This document shows positions 25,721 to 36,018 of a stretch of 64,000 bases of DNA, one piece after another. The position numbers were made by a program, and so were the translations under genes. This DNA comes from Strongylocentrotus droebachiensis (taxonomy: Eukaryota; Echinodermata; Echinoidea; Camarodonta; Strongylocentrotidae). The first letter of the stretch is position 1. Each line of letters starts with the position of its first letter. The stretch spans positions 558,001-622,000 of the forward strand of contig JAVYIG010000060.1 in NCBI GenBank assembly GCA_035222895.1. The letters run 5' to 3'. The notes below the pieces were generated by a model. The model saw nothing but the letters and a program-made list of their open reading frames with translations. It was not told where the DNA came from and did no database searches.

Positions 25721-26319
25721 TGGCTCCGGTTAGTCTCATTTCACAACGCCCCCTATCGTCAGAGCATGATCTGAGTCGGCAGCCTAACATGTTAGCCTAT
25801 GCACGTTTTTTAAAAAAATCGTTAAAAATTCATTTTTTGTTTAAACGAAAAGCACATCCACCCCGACGTACGTTATCACTAGCTCTTTCATTGGAGCCCT
25901 CATGTCTCATTGACTTTTGAAAGTTCACCCACCGTAATTTTTCAAAATAGGTTGCAAGCTCGTCATTGCCTATAATACACGTGTGAAACAAGTCTAACTT
26001 TGGACTCAGTTTACCAAGCGATTTGAAGGTTATAGGTCGAGCACACGAAATATAAAAAGCATGAATTATCATAGATCACTTCTGCCTATTTCATTATGTC
26101 CATTTCATCCAACCCCCCACCGTAATTTTTCCATTTAGTAAAAGCAAACATTTTGCCGAGTTTAGCAAAAACATGAATATTCATGAACGGTCAGACAATA
26201 CAGCCTTAATAGTACGTAACGTATAGTGAATGGAATGGGCGATGATCCGTTCAGGAGGCAGAGGTCAGTGGTTTGTGCTGGCAATGTTCACGCGAGCGAA
26301 AATGAGACAATCGGAGCAA
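25721..26319. mobile_element. MITE with TA target duplication
   Basis: The ends TGGCTCCGGTTAG and, reverse-complemented, TTGCTCCGATTG are flanked by TA (25719..25720, 26320..26321). The equivalent place in unit 1 (about 20605) has no insertion, which supports the 599-bp length. A partial copy in the opposite orientation is at 48058..48307. No transposase. Confidence 0.8.
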
Positions 26320-27263
26320 TATGGATTGAAATCATATTATTACATTTGTTATAGCTCATTATTTCGTATTGCTTTTTTTTATTTTAAGATTAATTGTACA
26401 AACTTGCCTTGAACCCAAACTTATAGGTTTGTATCTTGACCCTAATGTATTGTTGATATTGGATATAAAGCAAATAACCACCTCATGTACTCGGGCAGGT
26501 CGACAAACTATCATCGCCCCGGTGTTAGCCTGTCCAATCGCCAGAGTAGTCAGTTAGATAGATCTGATAGTCTTTTTTAGCAGATGTTTCTGCATTTATT
26601 GATAAATAAAATATGAAACATTCAAATAACAATAATAGTATATAATATAATTGATTTAAATAAAGAGTAGCAACTTAAGTACACACACATAAAAAAGCAT
26701 ATATGTAGTTGAAAGCTTGAAATTATTGAGGTAAGTAAGATAATCAAGATAAATGGAAAGGCCAACTATCATAAGCAAGAATGCTTGAGTCGATATCAGC
26801 CGGGAAGAGGGGGGGGGGGGGGGTAAAAATGGCGCTCTTCTATGAGTATGTAGGATAATAGAGTGTTACGTATACGGTTGGAGGTCGAGTGTCCTGACGC
26901 TTAATTGAAATAAAGTTGCCGTATTTTTTTGTTTTTGATCAGGCTAAAGGTTTCCATTAAATAACACTAACTATCATAAATATTTGTCCTTTATAATGAT
27001 TTCTAACATAAGTTCATCCGTTCGGGCACTCAACGTCTGGGTAAGCCGGCAAAATGTTACTATCATGAATGTATAAAAACAGAATAGTATACACATTTCA
27101 AACTTAATATGTATACCCAATTCTTTCGAGCAGAGTTTAACAAAATGCTGGACCTGATGTAAGTGTTGGTTATTTTGTAATGTCGATATGCAATTGTCAT
27201 TCGTAAGATACTCCGTAATGAAGCTTTAATTATAATTGTTTTTTTTTATATGAAGTTGTTGAA

Positions 27264-27511
27264 TAATGCTAAATATATTACTCATTGCGGATATAGTATC
27301 GAAAATAATATCGCTAGTGATATTCGTTTGTCTCGCAATGTGGTCAATAAGGAATCTAAAAGTTCACGACGTTTCGTGTGCATCTGCAACACTTCATCTG
27401 GTGATAATAACTACTGTAAGCAAGGGTCTTTTATACTCTACGGGAGGACCGGCGGAGCGGTCCATAATTCGATCGATAATTGGAACAATAACGCACAATG
27501 CCTATTGTTGT
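27264..27511. other. Insertion-like segment bounded by 9-bp direct repeats
   Basis: TTGTTGAAT occurs at both borders (about 27255..27263 and 27504..27512), while unit 1 has one copy near 22586. Two forward frames are open throughout (82 and 90 codons), one of them hydrophobic. No family recognised. It may be an insertion in unit 2 or a deletion between direct repeats in unit 1. Confidence 0.5.
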
Positions 27512-28581
27512 TGAATGGTTGATAGAAAACCTAACAGTTAACTGCTATTATACTTTGGAATAGGATTCAATTTTTCAGTTGCAGTTTTGTATTTAGTTAG
27601 TAGGTATATGGTATCAGATATAAACACCATCCATAAATATGATTTATCACAAATACGATGAGAATTTTGCAAATAAAGCATAATATATTCAAAACCTATA
27701 GCGTCATTAAAAATACTCGATAATAGATGGCGCCATTCCATTTTATTGCATGAATAGAAGTTAATTAAAACCTCCACACCCATAGAAAAATATATTTCAT
27801 GTATTAGTGGATTATGCTGTTTGGAAATGGACAACCTTCATAGTTTACATGAAAATCACTTTTACAAACAGGTGACATTATTTGTCTTTACAATAACTAA
27901 ACGAATTTGATTTTGTCTGTATGGATCCTTTCTCCAATACTTATCGTAAGGTTGACAGGGTAATAGTGTTACTTTTTTTTCATAGATAGAACTATATATT
28001 TTGAACCCAGTTCAAGTGTTTTGTTTTTGTGATAGAGTTTAATAATTAATATGATAAAGAGTTGAAAGTCTAAACAAATCGTGTCTTAGAGATACGATAT
28101 CTATGTCAGTACCGGTGAATACTTTATCATAAAGACAATGAAAATATTGCACGTATGCGTACTGCAATCAATATAGAACAACATGTCATCATTACAAATA
28201 CTCCAAAATTGATAGCGCCATTGAGTTAATGGTATGGTAGGGGATATAGACATACTGAACTTGGATGAGGTAGAATTTGGACACCTAATTTAATTAAACA
28301 GGCATTTAATCTTTTATGAATTTGCTTAAATCCTGCAAAAGTTAGAACAAATACAAATACAACCGTTTAATTTTCGATTTGTTTGACACCACTTAGTTTT
28401 TGTCTACACTACTTTTAGCTCTGATATGACCCAATAACAAATAAAAAGCAGTATTTATTAGAATGTACTGTTTCTTCTTATTAGGGAGAGCTGGGAGACT
28501 GTATCCCTTTCAGCCCATTGTGTTAATATAGTGATGTTCTTTATAACCATTTACTATCCATGGCCTTAACAACACACCATA

Positions 28582-29048
28582 CAGTGCTTCCCACAAAGTC
28601 CATGCAGACATGCGTGGCGTCTTTCGTCTGCTTTGTGCATGGCTGATCGTCAACGAAACGGAGTTAAATCTTTTGCCAACTCTACTTGTTGCTACGATAG
28701 GCAACCAGTGAGAACCTATTCGTTTAATTAAATTATTGAAATGCAAGCATTACTTTAAATAAACAGAGCTTTGTTATTCCTGGCTCATTTTTCCTGATTG
28801 AGGTGTCATATGAAAGGGCAGAACACTTACTTTCTAGAATTCAGATACCGCCCGCCAGACAACTTTCCGGTACCCTCTCTTCAAATTATTTTCAATCACT
28901 CTTGCGTGAAATGCGCATCATATGAGTTGCACCAAATAAAGAAGAGGATCTAGAATTTTCAAATATGTGCCATTTATTAATTATAATTGTGATTAAGTAA
29001 TGATAAAACCTCGACGATTCTCGGTTTCTCTTTTTCTGGGACGCACTG
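28582..29048. mobile_element. Mariner-like palindromic element, internally deleted
   Basis: It starts CAGTGCTTCCCA after a TA and ends with TGGGACGCACTG before a TA (28580..28581, 29049..29050). From 28641 to its end it is the reverse complement of the left half of the element at 43342. Terminal CAGTGCGTCCCAGAAAAA with TA duplication is typical of mariner-type MITEs. Confidence 0.75.
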
Positions 29049-29050
29049 TA

Positions 29051-30640
29051 TTATGATTACTAATATTAACTTTAACAAACAAATATGTATCACTAATATG
29101 GGCGTGGACGTATGCGTGTATTTATACGGGTGTGTATTGGTGTGTATGGGGCGTTAACGTAAACTTGTGTGTATGGTGTGAGTTTATGGGCGTGGGTGTT
29201 TATGTGTATGAGTATGTGTGGGTTTGGTTGGTTATGAGCGTAGGTTTGTATGGATGTAAGTTAGTATGGGCGTGGGTTATTGTTATCAACTATGTAGTTC
29301 CTTTCTATCTGATGGCTTTGTGATTAATTTTAACAAATTTACGTTTTTAATATAAATAAATGCAAAGAAGTCCTTTATCAGATATCATAGTTGTGAAATT
29401 CATCGAAAACAGATTACAAAGTCAGTACTTGTTTCGATTTCATTGTCCCCTTGTTATATTGCAATATCTTCATTTCCATCACCTCGAACAATATTGGTGT
29501 ACCCACTAAACACCAGACAAGATTGGCAATATCATGCAATGTCAAATTGCAGTATTCATTAGTTATTTGCTTTGCTTAAACCTTCAACCCTTACTTGAGA
29601 ATTGAGTGTATGAGCCACCTTATCACAACATCTTCGTGATTAAAGTTCTAGAAAGCCTAAATGCGTACTAAATTAACCCTAATAAGTTCTGAAATTCATC
29701 GAAAACAGATTACAAAGTCAGTACTTGTTTCGATTTCATTGGCCCCTTGTTATATTGCAATATCTTCATTTCCATCACCTCGAAAAATATTGGTGTACCT
29801 ACTAAACACCAGACAAGATTGGTAATATCATGCAATGATGACAGTGCTCATTTACATTTGTTTTGCCTAGATAGAAGGCATATTCGAGAATTTTGCAGGG
29901 GATGAAGCCAACTCTACTTAACTTTATTAACGAAGGAGGGTGCTCTTTCATTTAGACGTCTAGTGCCATCGAATGACAGAGTCTGTGTGACCCAATAAAA
30001 CACAGTTTTTCCCACGAAGCAAAGCAAAACAAAACAAAGATGTTGAAAGAAAAAAATATATATAAAAATGCCCCCAAACCGAATGAAAAAAATATCTTAG
30101 CACTTCACATTATTGTTTTAAACAAATCCATTCCTCTAAATCTGGATGGAAGGAGGCAAATGTAGATTAATGCTTTTCCAGAGGACGTTAGTGCTGGGCT
30201 GGTATATAAACCTTCAACCCTTAATTGAGAATTGAGTGTATGAGCCACTTTATCACAACATCTTCGTGATTAAAGTTCTAGTAAGTCTAAATGCGAATTA
30301 AATTAACTCTAATAAGGTCGGGGGGGGGGGGCATTGCCACCCCCCCGCCCTCTCCAGGATTTTCCTGATTGTTCGGGATTGCATATGGATGGCGCCCCGC
30401 CGCTCGCTGTCTTTGTATTTCGAGTCTTGCGCATCTTTAAACAAAGAATGAAAATCGGACCTACAGTTACAAGATCACGTAACCCTTTGTCTTGCATGTC
30501 AGCCCGAAAATCGCTCATTTTCGTGATTTGTGTACAAAACATATGGAAATGTAATTTTTCCTAAAAATAAATCAAACATTGGTTATGTCGTCTTGTTCAG
30601 GTGGTTGTTTTGGGAGTCACCTAAATCGTCCTCAGTGACG
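29051..30640. other. GT-rich tract, local direct repeats and a G-run
   Basis: A GGGTGTGTATTGG-like tract spans 29100..29280. A 147-bp segment at 29393..29540 is repeated at 29691..29837. A second segment, about 29574..29690, is repeated at 30206..30315 and carries a degenerate tRNA-like stretch. A G13 run is near 30318. No gene recognised. Confidence 0.6.
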
Positions 30641-31560
30641 AATTAAATTTCTCGTTATATTTCATATTGCTTTTGTTATATATGTATGATTCATTGTACA
30701 AACCAGCCCTCAACCAATATTGTTAGGTTTGTACCTAGGTGAACTGGATAACTAAATATATTGTTCATATTCGATATAAAGCAAATACTCACCTAATTTA
30801 ATTATTCTTGCAGGTCAACAAACTATGAACTGTTGTGATAGGTTTTTCCATCGCCGGAATAGTCATTAGTTATTTGCTTTGCTTAAATATCTATGATGAA
30901 GGAGGTTGAGTGCGAGGATGCTTGTTAATAATAAAGCCGCCGTAACTTTTGCCTTTGCATTCAACTAAACGTTTCCATTTCATAGCTCTTACCTGACACT
31001 GACACATACATTTTTTCTTTGTAATGATTGCACAAAATATCTTTGAAAGCCGGCGAATTATAATTATCATAACGATGAAAGACGGAAAAGTATACACATG
31101 GATAACAAAAATCCTTTGAAAGGGATGGGGCAAGTTCGCTTAAATCACAAAGACACTTTTTATTATACGATGACGGAATTTACTATTTATATATTTGATT
31201 AGGGCTTATTTCAAAATAAATATATTTTTAAAGAACTCATACGTGTATTTAAATTTTCTTCATAGTCATAGGTTTTCTGATCTCGCTAGGCATGTATTAC
31301 ATTATAAGTATGTATATTTCATATTCCATCTCCATGTTGGCCTATTAAAACTCATCAATCCATCGAACCACATATTTAGAAAAATATAAGCTGAAACTGA
31401 TTAAAGGGCTTGTTATTTCGTGATGTATATATAATAATGTCTTTTTGTATGTTATTTAGTAAGGAAGCCGGCTTCATGAAGGTTTATTTTTTGTAAAACT
31501 TGATGAATAGTTGATGGGAAACTTAACCACTGTAAAAGTACAACCTAATCATGTTAGACT
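30641..31560. repeat. ~5-kb higher-order repeat, unit 3 (diverged, partial)
   Basis: TTGTACAAAC...CAACC...TATAAAGCAAATA and later AGCCGGCGAATTATAA...CATCTCCATG correspond to 20660..20790 and 22140..22440 of unit 1. It ends before the large transposon. Confidence 0.55.
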
Positions 31561-31868
31561 ATGTTGAAGACCTATCTTTTTGTAAATTGTTAAAAAAAAA
31601 ATCAGCTGTTCAGTGTCTTCTTTGGTTATAGTATCATGTACATATTTAATTTTTAATTTAAATTTTAAAGTTTAAATTTGTATTATCTGAATGTACAATC
31701 TATTACATGTAAGCTATATAGGAATTGCGTATCATTATTGTTGTTTTTAATTAATTTTGTTCATGTATCAGGCATAAATGTTCATTTCTTTTCCGCCCTA
31801 TCTCTATTTCCTTCTTTTCTAAGCGCATAGGGACTCTTGTTGTGTTAGTGATATGCGCTATGCAATAA

Positions 31869-32470
31869 TAGTCCGGCAGCCCAGAAGATTTATTCAAGGG
31901 AAAAGCGCCGGAACAACTGACCCCATAGGCCGATGGGGTGGACCCTAGACCTCACGAAAATGGATTGCTGCCGGGTCTGAGCTGTGGTCTTCCCGCCAAA
32001 ATCACACAATTTGTGACGTCACTACCGGAAGTTCCATTTTTGACAATGTACAGAGAGGTACACATGACACCATCCCATAAAACATGTCCCCTACCTATTT
32101 TGAGGGTTTTTTTTTTTTTTTTTTTTTTATAATTTGACTAGCCGATAGTATACAATACACCACAAAGAGTTTTCCCGGTGTTTGCATCCCCGAAATCGAT
32201 GATTACGACGATAGCCTTAAGTAGCGACGTCGTCGACATTGGGCCAATTTGTCCGATTTTTTACTCAATTTCGGGTTCAAATATTGAAGTTTACTTTAAA
32301 TAGCTTTTCAATTGCCCGATAGCTCTGAAACTTAGTTTACATACGGAGCAAGTTCCCCACTTTTCAGAACATATATGGATGTTAAACATATTTGCATACT
32401 TAAGGTTTTTTCTGACCATTTAAGTAACATGGTTATCAGGAAAATCTGTCAAAAATTAGAGTTTTGAGGT
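31869..32470 (+). repeat. Left 602-bp terminal inverted repeat
   Basis: Reverse complement of 40550..41151. The outer 240 bases show one difference by eye (G/A near 31940). The inner part has more, and a T22 run at 32107..32128 differs from the other arm. An internal palindrome ACCCCAT-6-ATGGGGT lies at 31920..31939. Confidence 0.95.
31990..32032 (+). promoter_or_regulatory. E2F-, CRE- and ETS-like sites in the TIR
   Basis: TTCCCGCCAAAA (31990..32001) fits the E2F site, TGACGTCA (32014..32021) is a perfect cyclic-AMP response element, and ACCGGAAGT (32024..32032) is a canonical ETS site. The same trio is present in mirror image in the right arm (CRE at 40999..41006). The cluster could be the transposase promoter, about 2.4 kb upstream of the start codon. 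Motif matches are direct; function is inference. Confidence 0.45.
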
Positions 32471-34491
32471 AAAATTTTAAAGTCAGTTTTGCGCAAGTGC
32501 TGTGATTTAAAAATGTTATTCTATTTTCACTATTGTTAATTTTTGACTTATTGCACACCTCTGTTTTATAATTAAATATATTTAAAGTATGCTCAAACTT
32601 GTAGTTAAGTGGTCCCGTGGTCCTTTCCATCATGATTTATTCAAAGTTATGCAATTACGACATAACATATTTGGTAAAATTTGCATATATGTTGCTGAAA
32701 GTCGAATATACGGGGTTGTATATTTTACAAACATTTTACTTGAAGTGTTTTATATCAAGGAAATGATAATTAACCATTGATGTATTCAAAGATAAAGTTT
32801 AACTGCTGGAAAGTGAATTATCTTCGCCCAATGAAAAGCGCCCTCAACTCCAATGATATTTGTCATTACCAATCACTGTCGATTCGCTGGAAGCCTGCTG
32901 GAGTCACGGTCTCCCAAAACTATTGGGAATAGCATATCATCTGATGACAACTGATGTCAGGTAAGAATCTGTGTGAAACTCATGTAATACAAATGAATAA
33001 ACTACCCCGATGTTTATGAACAACTCCTTAACAAATATATTTAATAGCGGTTCATCTTTTATCTGACCAAGTCAAGTAGATGATCACTTATTCATTTAAT
33101 TAGTGTATGAGTAGTGAGTGGAATGGTTAATATGATTACACTTTTGATTAAGAGGGAATTCAGATATTAGAGATGGACCGTTATGAAACTTGTGCCTGGG
33201 TAAACTAAGCTATGTCATTCTAGTCTTATTTGGTTCTCCTCATATAGTTCATCAAGGAAAGGTAGACTCAGTTGTAATAAGTTTGAGACAAAAGTCCTGC
33301 TCGAAAGAATAAGACTTTTTTTTTTCTTCCCATGTAGGCCTGTAACAATAAAGGCTGTCAAATATGATCAAAGCCTAAATCATTTGAAGTTGAAAATTAA
33401 TGATTTAGTACTCGATTCATCTAATCTATAATCATTCTTCATCAAGTCTTTCAAATAGCATATACCGTTTGTCAGAAATGGTAAAACGATGGAGGCTAGG
33501 ATAAACATTATATAGTATGCTCGGGGAGCACAAATTAGCTTCACACAACATTGTTTATGAAGTGACCTGGCTCATTTCAATCATCACCACTGGTCTCCGC
33601 TCATGGCACATTGTTTACAAAACATGATTCGGCTAGTCTTTGCCCAATGCTTATCATTCAAAAGACTTCACATTCAATAAGATATCACCTCAGTTTGTCG
33701 TTTATTTATGGGGTAATATTAATTTATTATACCTCACAATGATACTGGGATTGCCAGTAATGTTTCATCAACTTTTTGCTACCACCAATCAAGTACCTTG
33801 CTTTTTAACTCTACAGCCAAAAGTCTTTGTTACAAATTTGAATCTTTTTCACAAGGAGCTCTTTTTATGGTACCTTTTCACGAAAACATAAAAAAACAAA
33901 ACGAAACAAACTGTAAAGTACGAAACCTCTGTGAAAGTTTTAATAGCTGAGAACCCTGGACTGGAGATGAATGAGGGATATTTGTTTGGCAAAGCCCCTT
34001 CCTCCCCTAAGTTATCAACCAGAGCCTATATCGCTGCCTTCTAGAGAGAGGCATCAATTGTGACACACCATATAGATATGTTGGTCTTTAATCTAGGACA
34101 GTTGCACTTGCAAATATATATATATTTGAATGACAACTCCGTAAAACCCCAAAACAACAGCAATAGCCTCTTACGAAGCTTTGTTACTTTATGGCACATT
34201 ACGTTTTAAAGGTGGAGATGGCTAAAACATTGATGATTTGATGTTCTTATTTTTGTTTTAACCGGACAAAAAATAATAAAATCAGTGTGGATAAAAGTTT
34301 TCTATCAATTTTAATTCAATTCCATACTAACACCCCATGTGTGGGTTGATCATGTTGATATCTGAAAGAATACAATTCATATGGTATTACCGGATGTTAA
34401 ATTTTGGAAGGATGTGTTGGTGGTTTTTCACATTATCTTAACTTAATTATGATCTGTACAAAATCATTATCTCTTTTATTCCTTAAGGATC
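32471..34491. other. Transposon 5' non-coding region
   Basis: AT-rich, no long frame and no recognisable domain. A pyrimidine tract followed by AAG at 34485..34487, just before the start codon, looks like a 3' splice site, so much of this stretch may be a 5'-UTR intron. Confidence 0.5.
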
Positions 34492-35824
34492 ATGGCAAGT
34501 GACACATCGACTTGCTTAATCTGCAAAGGAACAGAAGGAGATAACTCTAATTTGAAGGATTTTCAAGCAAACAACTGGGACAGAGTAAAAGATGCTGCCA
34601 AACGCCGAGTATTACTTCAACATGACCAGTTTTTCAGTCAATCCGCCGAGATCAGCGCCACTGAGAAACCAGATGGCAAGTATTACCATTCAAGTTGTCT
34701 AAGTCGCTTCTGTGCCGTAAAGAAAAAAGCATCTTCATTGCATGGGTCGTCCGAACCGCCTTACAAAGCAACTCGCGCAAGTTCTAGTTATCCATTAAGC
34801 AATACAAGAGGAGTCCTTGAAGAAGAATGCCTTTTCTGTGGCCAGAAAAGGAAGAGAAAACTTCGTAAAAATGAGCCCCTCAGCCAATGTATGACCACAG
34901 ATGGAAGCAGAACAATCATTCTTGCCGCGAGAAAAAAAGACGACACAAGGATTCTTGCGCTAGGAGAGGATTTAGTTGCAAAGGAGGCAAGATACCACAA
35001 TTCGTGTCGACGTGAATATATAAGAGTAGAATCAACCGATGATCAAGACACGACCACCCGGAAGAAGCACACTGAGACCTTTGAGAGATTGTCACAATTC
35101 ATCAAGAATGAGGTAATCGTAAACAAAACTCCTATGCTGGCTTCAGACCTTTTCCATTTATACAAGGAGGAATTCTTGTCACTTGGAGGGAACAGAGAAG
35201 ATATCGACAGATATACTGTGCAAGGCCTGGTAACGAAGATAAAAGAGCGGTTTAAAGATATTACCGTTGACAAACAAGCAAACAAAGCTGGAAATGTCAT
35301 CTTCCATTCGTCATTGTCATCTACAGAAGCGTTTGCTAGGTTGACAGGAATCAGTGAGAAGGTTGAGGCAATCAGGTGTGCCGCAATGGTTTTGCGCACC
35401 GAGATTCTCGGAATGCCCCCGACTAAAACTCCGTCACCGACATCACTTCACACTCTGAAGGAAAATGCCCCTATGATTCCCGATCTGATTTTATTTTTCT
35501 TCCGTACCCTTGTCGGTGGATTACAGGCAGACACAGGAGTAGAATCAAGTCGTGATGTGGTTGAGAGAAAAGCAATGGCTTTGTCATCGGATGCCATTTT
35601 TAACTGCAGTCGAGGGAATGTCAAGCCATGGAAGCATCAAACCATCGGGTTGGGATTAGGAGCACTGACAGGATCAAAGACCTTAATTACCATTATGAAT
35701 CGCTTTGGACATTGCATCAGCTGCGATGAGGTGAAGGGACTTGAGACAGAAATTGCCTACACATGCTCCAACTGTGATAGGGAAACCCCAGCAGGCCTTC
35801 ATTTGCTAGATGCATTAGGAACAG
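34492..35824 (+). CDS. Putative transposase, exon 1 (zinc-module region)
   Basis: Encodes residues 1..444 of a protein continued in exon 2. The start ATG has A at -3 and G at +4, a good initiation context. Two related modules of the form C-x2-C-x(52-54)-H-x2-C follow each other: C8, C11, H66, C69 and C113, C116, H169, C172, with CLxC and YHxSC in both. They probably bind zinc and may recognise the terminal repeats. A third Cys pair set lies at C408/C411 and C425/C428. No catalytic motif is in this exon. It ends with one base of codon 445 before GTAAGA. The frame reads on into the intron until a stop at 36004, but the splice join gives a much longer frame. Similar proteins occur in many copies in marine invertebrates as far as I remember. 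Confidence 0.88.
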
Positions 35825-36018
35825 GTAAGAATGATTATTATGATGATGAATATCATAATAGCAATTATACTACTATACTGCTCCTACTTTTGCTACTGTT
35901 ATTTATAATGGTAATAAGAATAATGATTATATTGATGATAATAATAATGAAGATGATGATGATAATATCAATATTTCTCAGCATTGTCAATATATGTAAT
36001 TTTTAATTATCATTTCAG
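35825..36018 (+). other. Intron, 194 bp
   Basis: Donor GTAAGA after ACAG, acceptor ATCATTTCAG, phase 1. The body is an ATG/AAT-type low-complexity sequence. Joining at these sites keeps the frame and yields GTGLAWDNYDVNTETLDGKD across the junction, with no stop. Confidence 0.88.

Larger units (their letters stand above)
25641..30640. repeat. ~5-kb higher-order repeat, unit 2
   Basis: Shares with unit 1 the stretch around TAACTGGTAGGTAAGCT, the block from GATTGAAATCATATTATTA (26326) to about 26560, and 26700..28340. It differs by the MITE at 25721..26319, an extra 240-250 bp near 27264..27511, loss of sequence equal to 22290..22430, and the palindromic element at 28582. No gene found. Confidence 0.75.

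Noticed and set aside
27266..27514. Hydrophobic frame resembling a receptor transmembrane segment
   Set aside because: Only 82 codons, no conserved receptor residues, overlapped by an equally open frame.
35043..35399. Minus-strand frame of 118 codons
   Set aside because: Shadow of the transposase exon 1.
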